From positions 1 to 64,000 of the forward strand of contig JARKOY010000074.1 in assembly GCA_029975555.1 (NCBI GenBank): a DNA stretch of 64,000 bases, in the 5' to 3' direction. This document shows, piece by piece, positions 17,315 through 26,775 of this stretch. Position 1 is the first letter of the stretch, and every line of letters starts with the position of its first letter. Source of the DNA: Spirochaetia bacterium. Its GTDB lineage: Bacteria; Spirochaetota; Spirochaetia; Treponematales; Rectinemataceae. Position numbers and translations under genes: made by a program. The notes under the pieces were generated by a model. It was not told the origin of the DNA. It ran no database searches and saw nothing but the letters and a program-made list of their open reading frames with translations.

Positions 17315-18700
17315 ATGGCGACAACGATCATTATGCCGAAACTCGGCAACACGGTGGAGTCGAGTGTCATCGTTTCATGGAAAGTGAAGCCCGGCGACCA
17401 CATCGACAAAGATTCGGTGCTCTGCGAAATCGAGACCGACAAGGCGACGATGGATGTCCCTGCCGGCGTGGAAGGTACCGTGCTCGCCCTTTTGCACAAA
17501 GAGGGGGACGATGTGCCAGTCCTCGAGCCTATCGCCGTGATAGGCGAGCCCGGAGAGACGTGGGCGGAGGCACAGGCGCCTTCGGCGCCGGATGCCGCGC
17601 GCCCAGGAACTGTTCCTGAGCCGAGCTCTCAGGCTCAAGAAAGTCCGACGGTGGCTTCCACTATGCCGCAGGATGCGGCTGTTCTAGACAAACACGCCAG
17701 CCCCAGGGCGCGACAGGCCATGTCCCGGCTCGACGTGCACATCGACGCCATCGCGCAGGGCAGCGGGCCTGACGGGAGGATTCTCGAGCGAGACGTCATT
17801 GCGGCCTCCCTTGAGGCGGCCTCTCCGCGCGCGGCCGAACCGAAAGCCGCATCTTCCGCCGTGGAGACAGCTGCGCCGAAGGTCGAAGCTCCTATTGCGG
17901 GCCCCGCAGCCGCGGCCATGGCCGCGCCGGGGGTTGAAGCTCCTGCTGCCGCGATCACCCCGCCCACACCAGGCGGCAGCGATCTCCTCGGACCTTACAC
18001 CGACACACCCATCAAGGGCATACGAAAAATCATCGCCGAACGCATGATGCGCTCTCTGCAGTCGAGCGCGCAGCTCAGCTTCAACGCGAGCGCTCCCGCG
18101 GAGCGGCTCCTCGCCTTACGGACTAGACTCAAGAACTCGGATCCGGCACTCGGCCTATCGGGCGTGACAGTAGGAGACCTCGTGGGCTTCGCCGCCGTCC
18201 GCGTGCTCGCAAGGTATCCGCGCATCAACGCGCATGTCGTAGACACCACGATCCGGAGCTATGCGCACGTCCACCTCGGCCTCGCAGTCGACACGCCGCG
18301 CGGGCTGATGGTTCCCGTGCTCAAAAACGCCGACGCAATGTCGCTCCGCCAATTCTCCGAGGAATCGAAGCGGCTCGCGAAGGGCTGTTTGGAAGGGACA
18401 ATCACCCCTGACGAGCTCTCGGGCGCGACCTTTACGGTGACCAACCTAGGGGCCTTCGGCATAGAGAGCTTTACGCCGATCCTCAATTCGCCTGAAACGG
18501 GCATTCTTGGGGTAGACTGCATCGTCCCGAGGCCGACGGCCGAGAGCGTCATGGCGCATGCGGCCGTGCCCACGTTCGAAATGCGGATCGGTTTTTCCCT
18601 CACCGTGGATCACCGTGTCGTCGACGGCGCCGACGCGGCCCGTTTCCTCAAAGACCTTTCCGATTTTATCGCGAACATCGACATTGCGGTGCTCGTATGA
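17315..18700 (+). CDS. Dihydrolipoamide acyltransferase (E2) of a 2-oxoacid/acetoin-type complex
   Basis: A 461-residue E2 in three parts. An N-terminal lipoyl domain (1-80) has the lipoylated Lys in ETDKATMDV. An Ala/Pro-rich linker contains an E3-binding domain (about 130-165, ASPRARQAMSRLDV). The catalytic domain (about 225-461) has the HRVVDGADAARF active site. It passes the acyl group made by E1 from lipoyl-Lys to CoA. It is followed directly by E3 and the fused E1, so the operon encodes a full complex. Its place among sugar genes, not next to pyruvate or branched-chain genes, is odd and bears on substrate. Confidence 0.92.
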   Translation: MATTIIMPKLGNTVESSVIVSWKVKPGDHIDKDSVLCEIETDKATMDVPAGVEGTVLALLHKEGDDVPVLEPIAVIGEPGETWAEAQAPSAPDAARPGTVPEPSSQAQESPTVASTMPQDAAVLDKHASPRARQAMSRLDVHIDAIAQGSGPDGRILERDVIAASLEAASPRAAEPKAASSAVETAAPKVEAPIAGPAAAAMAAPGVEAPAAAITPPTPGGSDLLGPYTDTPIKGIRKIIAERMMRSLQSSAQLSFNASAPAERLLALRTRLKNSDPALGLSGVTVGDLVGFAAVRVLARYPRINAHVVDTTIRSYAHVHLGLAVDTPRGLMVPVLKNADAMSLRQFSEESKRLAKGCLEGTITPDELSGATFTVTNLGAFGIESFTPILNSPETGILGVDCIVPRPTAESVMAHAAVPTFEMRIGFSLTVDHRVVDGADAARFLKDLSDFIANIDIAVLV

Positions 18701-18730
18701 CGCATATATGAAAGGAACGAGGTGTACACC

Positions 18731-20113
18731 ATGAAATATGATGTCATCGTCTTAGGAGGAGGCCCTGGGGGCTATTTGGCCGCCGAGCGCCTCGCTGCAG
18801 AGAAGCTGAAGGTCGTCCTCATCGAAAAAGCCGAGGTAGGAGGCACCTGCCTCAATATCGGCTGTATACCGACGAAAACCCTCCTCAACAGCGCAAAGCT
18901 CTACGCCCATGCGCGCGACAGCGCCGCCTTCGGTATCGAGGCCGAAGGCGTGCGCGTCAACTGGCCGCGCGTCGTGGCGTGGAAGGAGGAAGTAGTCTCC
19001 CGTCTGCGCCGTGGGTTGGAACTCTCCCTCAAAAAAGGAGGGATCGAAATCCTGCGCGGGCAAGGGAGACTCACGGGCCCGCACAGCGTTGCGGTGGATA
19101 CTAGCACAGGCGAACATCTACCCCTCGAGGGGGATAGCATCATCGTCGCGACAGGCTCTTCGCCCATCATCCCGCCGATCCCCGGCGCTCAGGGGAACCC
19201 GGCTGTCCTCGATTCCACCGGCATGCTTGCGCTGCAAGAAGTGCCCCAGAGGCTCTGCATCATCGGAGGCGGGGTGATCGGCGTCGAGTTCGCGAGCCTC
19301 TTTTCCTCGCTCGGCTCGAAGGTGACCGTCATCGAAATGCTGAACGAAATCGTCCCGGTCATGGACAAGCAGATGGCCATGATGCTGAGAAATGCGCTCA
19401 AACAGGTCACCTTCACGCTTGGAGCAAAGGTCACTTCCATCGAAGGCCAGCGCGTGCTCTATGAAGGCGCCGGCGGCGAGAAAGGCGCGGTGGAAGCCGA
19501 TGTCATCCTCATGGCTGTAGGCAGGAAGGCCAACACCGAAGGCTGGGGAGCCCGGGACATTGGGCTCGAGATAAAGAACCGCGCGGTGGCGACGGACGCG
19601 CACCAGCGCACGAACCTTCCCGGCATCTGGGCAATCGGCGACGTCACGGGCAAAAGTCAGCTCGCCCACGCCGCGTACCGCATGGCCGAAGTCGCAGCCG
19701 CGGACATTCTGGCCTCCCTCAAGGGCGAACGCAGCGCCCAAGAGTTTGTGCCGGAGACCGTCCCCTGGGCCCTCTTCTCCCTGCCGGAGGCAGCCGGGGT
19801 CGGGTACACGGAGCAAGAGGCGAGGGCGAAAGGGTACGACGTGGACGTCGTTAGGACCCCTTATGGCGTCTCCGGCCGCTTCATCGCCGAAAACGGCTTC
19901 AGCTCACCCGGCTCTGTCAAAATAATCTTTGAAAAAGACAGCCAAAGAATTTTGGGCGTCCACATGCTCGGCGCCTACGCCTCCGAACACATATGGGGCG
20001 CGGCACTGGCGATCGAAAGGAAATTACCGCTCTCCGCGCTTCGGACCATGGTCTTCCCCCACCCCACCGTGTCGGAAGTTATCCGCGAAGCTGCATGGAG
20101 TGCACACGAATAG
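18731..20113 (+). CDS. lpdA: Dihydrolipoamide dehydrogenase (E3)
   Basis: A 460-residue flavoprotein that reoxidises dihydrolipoyl-E2 and makes NADH. It has the FAD motif [18 protein letters not shown], the redox disulfide [13 protein letters not shown], the NAD motif [16 protein letters not shown], an ATNLP-type second FAD motif ([13 protein letters not shown]), and the C-terminal AHPT-like HPTVSE for the interface catalytic His. The ATG at 18731 follows GAGG by 8 nt; the in-frame GTG at 18722 overlaps that site and is less likely. Confidence 0.95.
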   Translation: MKYDVIVLGGGPGGYLAAERLAAEKLKVVLIEKAEVGGTCLNIGCIPTKTLLNSAKLYAHARDSAAFGIEAEGVRVNWPRVVAWKEEVVSRLRRGLELSLKKGGIEILRGQGRLTGPHSVAVDTSTGEHLPLEGDSIIVATGSSPIIPPIPGAQGNPAVLDSTGMLALQEVPQRLCIIGGGVIGVEFASLFSSLGSKVTVIEMLNEIVPVMDKQMAMMLRNALKQVTFTLGAKVTSIEGQRVLYEGAGGEKGAVEADVILMAVGRKANTEGWGARDIGLEIKNRAVATDAHQRTNLPGIWAIGDVTGKSQLAHAAYRMAEVAAADILASLKGERSAQEFVPETVPWALFSLPEAAGVGYTEQEARAKGYDVDVVRTPYGVSGRFIAENGFSSPGSVKIIFEKDSQRILGVHMLGAYASEHIWGAALAIERKLPLSALRTMVFPHPTVSEVIREAAWSAHE

Positions 20114-20141
20114 GCTATACATTCGAAAAGGAGTATATGAT

Positions 20142-22598
20142 ATGCCAAAATCACTGCCGATCGAACCTGACAAGGTTCGCACATCTGGAACCCTGAAATT
20201 CCCAGAAATCCCCATCAATCAATATAAACGGAACATCAAGGAAGAACTGGCCTGCTTCGGCGCAGCAGGCCTTGTGGCGATGCTCCACGACATGATCCTC
20301 GTGCGCGAATTCGAGACGATGCTCAACACCTTCAAGACCATGGGAGCGTGGGAAGGCATCGAATACAACCACAAGGGGCCTGCGCACCTCTCCATCGGCC
20401 AGGAGGCCGCAGTGGTCGGACAGGCTGCAGCCCTCGATCCAGAGGATTTCATCTTCGGCTCGCACCGCAGCCACGGCGAAATTCTTGCCAAATGTCTCTC
20501 CGCGGCGCGCAAACTCGACGACAGAAAGCTCGTTTCGATCATGGAAGCCTGGCTCGATGGGGAAACCTTCGAGTTCGCGAAGCGCATGCCCCATTCCGAC
20601 ACCTTCTCTCTGGCGCGCAACTTCATCGTGTTCGGCACCCTCGCCGAAATCTTCGCGCGCAAGGCCGGCTTCAACAGGGGTATGGGCGGGTCGATGCACG
20701 CCTTCTTCCTCCCCTTCGGCTCCATGCCGAACAACGCGATCGTCGGCGGGTCCGCCGACATTGCCCTTGGCGCAGCGCTCTTCAAGCGCATCAATAAAAA
20801 GCCGGGCATCGTCATCGCGAACATTGGCGATGCGTCCATGGGCTGCGGCCCGGTGTGGGAGGCCATGGCGATGGCCTCCATGGATCAGTATCGAACGCTG
20901 TGGCCCGAATCCGCAGGTGGCGCGCCTCCGATTCTCTTCAACTTCTTCAACAACTTCTACGGCATGGGTGGCCAAACCTACGGTGAGACCATGGGCTTCG
21001 GCGTGCTCGCGCGCGTCGGCGCAGGCCTCAACCCCGAAGCCATGCACGCCGAACGCGTGGACGGCCTCGATCCGCTGGCGGTGGCCGATGCCGTGCTCAG
21101 AAAGAAAAAAATCCTCCTCGAAGGCAAAGGACCCGTCCTCCTCGACACCATCACCTACCGCATTTCGGGCCACTCGCCCAGCGACGCCTCGAGCTATCGC
21201 ACGAAAGAGGAAGTCGAGGCGTGGCAGAAAAACGACTCGATCGTCGAATTCTCGAATTACCTTTTGCAGAACGGAATCATCGACGAAGCGGCATTGACGG
21301 CCATGCGCGAAAGTATTCACCACACGATCGTCGAAGCGGCAAAACTCGCGACGGACGAGGCGGCCTGCCCGCGCGCCGACGGCAAATTCATCGAATCGGT
21401 CATGTACTCCAACAAAAAACTTTTAAAGCTCGAAGACCGAGAGGCGGAAGTCCTCCAGACAGGCGAGGACAACCCGCGCGTGCAGGCCATTGCCCGCCGC
21501 GCGCGCTTTGCCCTCGATGCCGACGGCAAACCCCTGCCCAAAAACAAAATCTACCAGCTCCGCGACGGCATCTTCGAGGCCCTGCTCTACCACTTCAAAC
21601 AGGACCCCACCATGGCTGCCTGGGGAGAAGAGAACCGCGACTGGGGCGGCGCATTCGCCGTGTACCGCGGCCTCACCGAGGCACTGCCCTACCCGCGCCT
21701 CTTCAATAGCCCGATCTCGGAAGGAGCTATCGTCGGTTCGGGCGTGGGCTACGCGCTCTCCGGTGGCAGAGCCGTCGTCGAGCTCATGTACTGCGATTTT
21801 TTGGGCCGGGCTGGCGACGAGATATTCAACCAAGCCTCCAAGTGGCAAGCCATGTCGGCGGGGCAGCTCAGAATGCCGCTCGTCATCCGAGTCTCCGTCG
21901 GAAACAAATACGGGGCCCAGCACAGCCAAGACTGGTCTGCCCTTGTGGCGCACATTCCAGGCCTAAAGGTGTACTTCCCTGCGACGCCTTATGACGCCAA
22001 GGGGATGATGCACCTCGCCCTGAGTGGCACCGACCCGGTGGTCTTTCTCGAGAGCCAGCTCTTGTACGATGTGGGCGAGCAGTTTGAAAAAGGTGGCGTG
22101 CCCGAGGGCTACTATGAAATTCCCGAAGGCGTGCCGGCGGTGAGAAAGGCAGGCAAGGACATCACCATCGCGACCTACGGTGCGACCCTGTACCGGGCAC
22201 TGAAGGCCGCGCAGGTGCTCGAAGAAAAATACGGCGTGTCCGCCGAAGTGATCGACCTCCGCTTCATCGTGCCCTTCGACTATGAGCTCCTCGTCGAGAG
22301 CGTGCGTAAAACAGGTAGGCTCCTCCTCGCCTCAGATGCCGTGGAGCGCGGTTCTGTCCTCCACACCATCGCATCGAACGTGCAGGAGCTCGCCTTCGAT
22401 TGGCTCGACGCACCGGTCGCGGTGGTGGGATCGCGCAACTGGATTACACCGGCCGCGGAACTCGAGGGCATCTATTTCCCTCAGCCAGAGTGGATTATCG
22501 ACGCGATCCACGAGAGGATATTGCCATTGCGGGGGCATGCGCCTTCGACCGTGCAAGGCTCTCAGGAGATCGCGCGGCGGTACCGGGCTGGGGTATAA
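20142..22598 (+). CDS. Thiamine-diphosphate dehydrogenase E1, alpha and beta fused
   Basis: An 818-residue single-chain E1. The first part (about 40-440) is E1-alpha-like: [26 protein letters not shown], a ThDP/Mg site from [14 protein letters not shown] to [13 protein letters not shown], and the lipoyl-contact loop [19 protein letters not shown]. The second part (about 465-818) is E1-beta-like: [46 protein letters not shown]. It decarboxylates a 2-oxoacid, or cleaves an acetoin-like ketol, and acylates the E2 lipoyl group. The ATG at 20142 has AAAAGGAG upstream. Sequence alone does not tell pyruvate, branched-chain or acetoin use; the sugar-operon context suggests an unusual substrate. Confidence 0.88.
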   Translation: MPKSLPIEPDKVRTSGTLKFPEIPINQYKRNIKEELACFGAAGLVAMLHDMILVREFETMLNTFKTMGAWEGIEYNHKGPAHLSIGQEAAVVGQAAALDPEDFIFGSHRSHGEILAKCLSAARKLDDRKLVSIMEAWLDGETFEFAKRMPHSDTFSLARNFIVFGTLAEIFARKAGFNRGMGGSMHAFFLPFGSMPNNAIVGGSADIALGAALFKRINKKPGIVIANIGDASMGCGPVWEAMAMASMDQYRTLWPESAGGAPPILFNFFNNFYGMGGQTYGETMGFGVLARVGAGLNPEAMHAERVDGLDPLAVADAVLRKKKILLEGKGPVLLDTITYRISGHSPSDASSYRTKEEVEAWQKNDSIVEFSNYLLQNGIIDEAALTAMRESIHHTIVEAAKLATDEAACPRADGKFIESVMYSNKKLLKLEDREAEVLQTGEDNPRVQAIARRARFALDADGKPLPKNKIYQLRDGIFEALLYHFKQDPTMAAWGEENRDWGGAFAVYRGLTEALPYPRLFNSPISEGAIVGSGVGYALSGGRAVVELMYCDFLGRAGDEIFNQASKWQAMSAGQLRMPLVIRVSVGNKYGAQHSQDWSALVAHIPGLKVYFPATPYDAKGMMHLALSGTDPVVFLESQLLYDVGEQFEKGGVPEGYYEIPEGVPAVRKAGKDITIATYGATLYRALKAAQVLEEKYGVSAEVIDLRFIVPFDYELLVESVRKTGRLLLASDAVERGSVLHTIASNVQELAFDWLDAPVAVVGSRNWITPAAELEGIYFPQPEWIIDAIHERILPLRGHAPSTVQGSQEIARRYRAGV

Positions 22599-22619
22599 AA
22601 AAGAGGAAACAAGAAAGCG

Positions 22620-23993
22620 ATGAACGATCAGCACGACGCGACCTTGATCATTGCGGACGCTGCCCAGACGCCGGCGCAGCGCCTTAAGGCGCTGGCCACG
22701 GTAGCTCGGGCGCTCGGTCGGCCAAAGGGCCGATCGGGCGAATCGAACAATCACATCCACACGTGCTACAGCTTCAGTCCGTACACGCCAGCAGGAGCAG
22801 CGCTCGCGGCGCGCGGGGCAGGCCTCGACGTCGCAGGTTCGGTGGACCACGACTCGTACGCGGCTGCGGGCGAAATGCGCGCCGCTTGTGCCATGCTCGG
22901 CATCGGCGCCGTCACCGGCTTTGAGCTCAGGGTCTCCCTCAAGAAAGCCGCCCACCGCTTCCCCGAAAAAATCGCCCGGCTTTTGACCGAACGCAAGCTC
23001 AACAACCCAGATTCGACCGGCATCCTCTACATGACGATCCAGGGCGTACCCGCCCAGGCTGGTGCAGAGGTCGAAGTCTTCCTCGCACCGGTGCGCCGTG
23101 CCCGCTACGAGCGCACCAAGCGCATGGTGGAGCGGGCAAACGCGCTCCTCGGCGACATCGGCCTTCCGAGCATCGACTTCGAGAAAGATCTCGTGGCGGC
23201 ATCGAAGTTCGCCGAAGGCGGCACCATCACCGAGCGCCACCTCCTCGCCGCGGTGTCCCGCTCGATACTCGCGGCCGTGGGCCCGGGGCCCACCCTCACC
23301 GCATGGCTCGAAGGGACCCTCGGCCTGCGACTCAGCGATTCCCAGCGCCGGATACTCTCGGACCCGGCAAATCCACACCTTTCCTACGACCTGCTCGGTG
23401 CCCTCAAGGCGGGCTTCCTCGATAGGATCTTTATCCAGCCCGAGGAGGAATGCGTAGACGTCTTGGATGCCGTCGAATTTGCCATGCGCATCGGTGCGAT
23501 CCCCGCCTACGCCTACCTCGGAGACGTCGCCGAATCGCCGACGGGGGACAAGAAGGCGGAAAAATTCGAAGACGACATCCTCGACGAGCTTATGCCGGCG
23601 CTCAAAGAGATGGGCTTTCCCGCGATCACCTACATGCCGCCGCGCAACACGCTCGCCCAACTTGCGCGCCTGCAGAGGCTCTGCGAGCGCTACGGCTTTA
23701 TGGAGATATCGGGCGTGGACATCAACCAGCCGCGCCAGTCATTCAACTGCCCCGAACTGCGGCTGCCGGCCTTCAGGCATCTCGACGACGCGACGTGGGC
23801 CATGGTCGCCCACGAAGCACTCAGCGCCGTCGACCGCCGCTTCGGTATCTTCTCGAATGAAAACCCCCTGTCGCGCTTCCCCATACGGCAGAGGATCACG
23901 ATGTTCGCCCAGGCGGGGCGGCGCATCGACCTCTCGGACCCCCGTTCAATCGAAGAAACGGCCAACACCCTTCTCCAGGAGAAGAATGTATGA
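22620..23993 (+). CDS. PHP-domain metallo-phosphoesterase-like protein
   Basis: A 457-residue protein with PHP-domain metal motifs: HIHTCYSFSPYTP (near 46-58) and SVDHDS (near 80). In PHP proteins such His/Asp clusters bind two or three metal ions and usually hydrolyse phosphoesters (histidinol-phosphate, nucleotides). The C-terminal part (about 270-457) holds family-specific blocks such as AYAYLGDVAESP and EISGVDINQPRQ that I do not recognise. It sits between E1 and the SDR and overlaps the SDR by 4 nt, so it belongs to the pathway. A sugar-phosphate phosphatase or a hydrolase is possible; unproved. Confidence 0.7.
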   Translation: MNDQHDATLIIADAAQTPAQRLKALATVARALGRPKGRSGESNNHIHTCYSFSPYTPAGAALAARGAGLDVAGSVDHDSYAAAGEMRAACAMLGIGAVTGFELRVSLKKAAHRFPEKIARLLTERKLNNPDSTGILYMTIQGVPAQAGAEVEVFLAPVRRARYERTKRMVERANALLGDIGLPSIDFEKDLVAASKFAEGGTITERHLLAAVSRSILAAVGPGPTLTAWLEGTLGLRLSDSQRRILSDPANPHLSYDLLGALKAGFLDRIFIQPEEECVDVLDAVEFAMRIGAIPAYAYLGDVAESPTGDKKAEKFEDDILDELMPALKEMGFPAITYMPPRNTLAQLARLQRLCERYGFMEISGVDINQPRQSFNCPELRLPAFRHLDDATWAMVAHEALSAVDRRFGIFSNENPLSRFPIRQRITMFAQAGRRIDLSDPRSIEETANTLLQEKNV

Positions 23994-25213
23994 ATGTCAA
24001 GGTTTCTCCCAATTCGATCGCGCCTATTCTGCGCGGATTGGTCCTCGCGGAGGCCTCATTTTCCTGTATGGTGAAATCCTGCACCGAGGGCCAGCCATGT
24101 CAGAAAGCGCGCCTCAGCCTCGACGTCGACGATGACATCCTCCTGAATGCTGAGATCGACGACGCACAGCTTGCAAGTGCGCTGAGGAAAGCCTTTCGGC
24201 CTCAGGACGTCCAGACCCTCCGTAGCTGGCTCTCCAACGGAGAAGATATCCGCGTCGATCTCGTAGGCAGGGACGGAGGCGTGTTCGCCCCCTACATCCT
24301 CGTGCCACTCGAACCTTTGGATGCCCGCCACCGTCTGGAGATCGAGGCTCCCGGCGACGAGAGCCTCCTACCGAGCGCAGCCCGGGCCTCCGTCGTGAAA
24401 GGCAAAATCGCCTTCGTGACGGGAGGGGCTCAAGGCTTTGGGGCCGAGATTGCGCGAGGGCTTGCGCAGTCGGGTGCGGTCGTCTGGATCGCGGACATAA
24501 ACCTGCCGGCCGCACAGCGCTTCGCTCAAAAGCTCGCTGCGGAAGTGGGCGAGCTGCGCGTGTACGCCGTCGACATCGATGTCAGCGACGAGACTTCGGT
24601 CCAGCGCGCCTTCGAACTCGTCGCCAGCACGACAGGAGGGCTGGACCTCGTCGTGTCGAACGCAGGCATCCTGAAGGCCGGCTCCATCCTCGAGCAGCCA
24701 GTCAAGGATTTCAGGCTCGTCAACGAGGTGAACTACGTGGGCTTCTTCAACGTTGCGCAGCACGCGGCGAGGCTTTTCAGGCTGCAGTGGCTCGGAGATC
24801 CGGACTGGTACACCGACATCATCCAGATAAACTCCAAGTCAGGCCTTGAGGGTTCGAACAAGAACGGCGCCTATGCGGGCTCAAAATTCGGCGGCGTAGG
24901 GCTGGTGCAGAGTTTTGCCCTCGAGCTCGTCGAGTACCGCATCAAAGTCAACGCGATCTGCCCAGGAAACTTCTTCGACGGGCCGCTCTGGTCCGATCCG
25001 CAGCGGGGGCTTTTCGTCCAATATCTCAATTCCGGCAAGGTCCCCGGCGCAAGAACAGTGGAAGATGTGCGCAGGTTCTACGAAGCGAAGATTCCGATGA
25101 AGCGGGGCTGCTATGGCCCCGACGTCCTCAAGGCGATATATTACCTCGTCGAGCAGGTCTACGAGACAGGACAGGCCCTGCCCGTGACGGGCGGACAGGT
25201 GATGCTGCATTGA
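23990..25213 (+). CDS. SDR oxidoreductase with extra N-terminal domain
   Basis: A 407-residue protein. Residues about 135-407 are a classical short-chain dehydrogenase: NAD(P) motif TGGAQGFGAEIARGL, SNAG, catalytic Ser (INSKSG) and YAGSK, then a PG motif (ICPGNFFDGPLW). It resembles sorbitol-6-phosphate 2-dehydrogenases. The N-terminal 130 residues carry SIAPILRGLVLAEASFSCMV and a Cys pair but match no family I know; a similar N-terminal segment might shape a substrate or oligomer contact. The start overlaps the PHP stop by 4 nt. Likely oxidises a polyol phosphate to a ketose phosphate next to the SorE-like reductase. Confidence 0.82.
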   Translation: MNVKVSPNSIAPILRGLVLAEASFSCMVKSCTEGQPCQKARLSLDVDDDILLNAEIDDAQLASALRKAFRPQDVQTLRSWLSNGEDIRVDLVGRDGGVFAPYILVPLEPLDARHRLEIEAPGDESLLPSAARASVVKGKIAFVTGGAQGFGAEIARGLAQSGAVVWIADINLPAAQRFAQKLAAEVGELRVYAVDIDVSDETSVQRAFELVASTTGGLDLVVSNAGILKAGSILEQPVKDFRLVNEVNYVGFFNVAQHAARLFRLQWLGDPDWYTDIIQINSKSGLEGSNKNGAYAGSKFGGVGLVQSFALELVEYRIKVNAICPGNFFDGPLWSDPQRGLFVQYLNSGKVPGARTVEDVRRFYEAKIPMKRGCYGPDVLKAIYYLVEQVYETGQALPVTGGQVMLH

Positions 25214-25240
25214 AAATCAAAACTCACTGAGGGAGGCACC

Positions 25241-26746
25241 ATGACCGATGCGATTGCGGTACTCGATATAGGAATGACGAATAAGAAGGTCGTACTCTAT
25301 TCCACCGAGCTCTCGATGATCGCGGAGAAAAAGCGAGTATTCCCCCCGCTCATGCGCGATGGGTTCGAGACGCACCATCTCGCCGAGATGGAGGAGTGGT
25401 TTCTTCACGTACTCCAAGAATATTCGCGCGAATTCGCGATCAGGGCCATTGCGGTGAGCACGCACGGCGCCACCTTCGTCTGCACCGACGAGGAAGGAAA
25501 TCCCGTCGCGCCGTGCATCTACTACACGCATGAACCGAGCCGCGAATTCCACGACCGATTCTTCTCGCTCGTCGGCGAGCGAACCGCGCTCCAGGCAACG
25601 ACGGGCACGCCGGACTTCTCCGCGCTGATCAACGCCGCAAAGGGCATTTTTTTCCTGAAGGAGCGTTATCCCGACGAATTCGCTGCGACGCGCTGGGTCC
25701 TACCCTATCCCCAGTACTGGGGCATGCGGCTCACGGGCAGAGCCTCGGCTGAGGGCACCTACATCGGCTGCCACACCTTCTTTTTCGACTGGCACAACGA
25801 AGATTACTCCAGCGTCACCGATGCCCTCGGCATCCGCGACAGGCTGCCTTACCCCATCCGGCAGGCCTGGGATGTGCTCGGCACGCTCGACCCTCGCCTC
25901 GCCGCGCGCACGGGTCTGTCCCCAGACACGCTCGTCACCTTAGGCATCCACGACTCGAACGCCTCGATTCTGCCGCACCTCGCCTCGAGCGGGGGACGCG
26001 ACTTCGTCCTCAACTCGACGGGCACGTGGTGCGTCCTCATGCACCCCGTCGACAGATACGGCTTTGAACCCGACGAACTCGGTAAGGTCGTCTTCTTCAA
26101 CAGGTCGGCATGGAACACGCCGATCAAGACCGCCATCTTCCTCGGCGGCAAGGAATACGAGACTTGGATACAGCGCATCGCCGGGCTGCAGCTCAGGACT
26201 CCCAGGGAGCTTCCCCTGCCCGAGAAAGAAGATTACGAGCGCGTGCTCAGAGAGAAAAAGTATTTCATCCTGCCGGAAATCGTGCCCGGCTCTGGACAGT
26301 TTCCCGGCTCCGTCGCACGCGCGGTCGAGGAAGGCACACAGTACCCGCTCTCCGCGATAGAAGAGGGAAAAAACATCCCTCTATTCCTGCGAGATCCAAG
26401 GACAGCCCAGGCCGTGCTCAATCTTTCGATCGTCCTCCAGACCGAGGTCGCCCTCCGCAGAACAGGCCTTAAAAAAAATGCGGACATTCTCACGGAGGGA
26501 GGATTTCGCAACAACGGCGACTACAACAGGCTCCTGGCCTCTGCATTCCCGGACAACTCAGTCTACCTCACAGACCTTCAGGAAGCGACGAGCTTCGGCG
26601 CCGCGATGACGGCCCTCGTGGCGCTCAAGGGCATCGACCCCGTGGCACTGTCGCGGTTCATTCACATCGAAAAGGCACTCGTGCCCCCCATGCTGCCGTC
26701 CACCGCCATCGATGCATACCGAGATGCATGGCGCGCCCTAATTTAG
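25241..26746 (+). CDS. FGGY-family carbohydrate kinase
   Basis: A 501-residue kinase of the FGGY class (fuculokinase, rhamnulokinase and xylulokinase relatives). It has the N-terminal nucleotide motif AVLDIGMTNKKVVLY, a middle GIHDSNASILPHLASS segment with the catalytic Asp, the adenosine-side LNSTGTWCVLM and the C-terminal LTEGGFRNNGDYNRLLASAF. It transfers phosphate from ATP to a ketose, typically at the terminal hydroxyl. With fucI in the divergent unit, L-fuculose to L-fuculose-1-phosphate is a natural reaction. The ribosome binding site is GGGAGG. Confidence 0.88.
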   Translation: MTDAIAVLDIGMTNKKVVLYSTELSMIAEKKRVFPPLMRDGFETHHLAEMEEWFLHVLQEYSREFAIRAIAVSTHGATFVCTDEEGNPVAPCIYYTHEPSREFHDRFFSLVGERTALQATTGTPDFSALINAAKGIFFLKERYPDEFAATRWVLPYPQYWGMRLTGRASAEGTYIGCHTFFFDWHNEDYSSVTDALGIRDRLPYPIRQAWDVLGTLDPRLAARTGLSPDTLVTLGIHDSNASILPHLASSGGRDFVLNSTGTWCVLMHPVDRYGFEPDELGKVVFFNRSAWNTPIKTAIFLGGKEYETWIQRIAGLQLRTPRELPLPEKEDYERVLREKKYFILPEIVPGSGQFPGSVARAVEEGTQYPLSAIEEGKNIPLFLRDPRTAQAVLNLSIVLQTEVALRRTGLKKNADILTEGGFRNNGDYNRLLASAFPDNSVYLTDLQEATSFGAAMTALVALKGIDPVALSRFIHIEKALVPPMLPSTAIDAYRDAWRALI

Positions 26747-26775
26747 TATATTAATCATTATATAGGAGGTTTTGA

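Noticed and set aside
20142-22598. Reading the operon E1 as an ordinary pyruvate dehydrogenase
   Set aside because: Not excluded, but the setting (sugar regulators, sugar kinases, SorE-like reductase) and the presence of a ferredoxin-type 2-oxoacid route make it a weaker explanation.
20151-23660. Long minus-strand open frames opposite the fused E1 and the PHP protein
   Set aside because: Antisense shadows of well-supported plus-strand genes; composition is Arg/Gly/His-rich with no domain.
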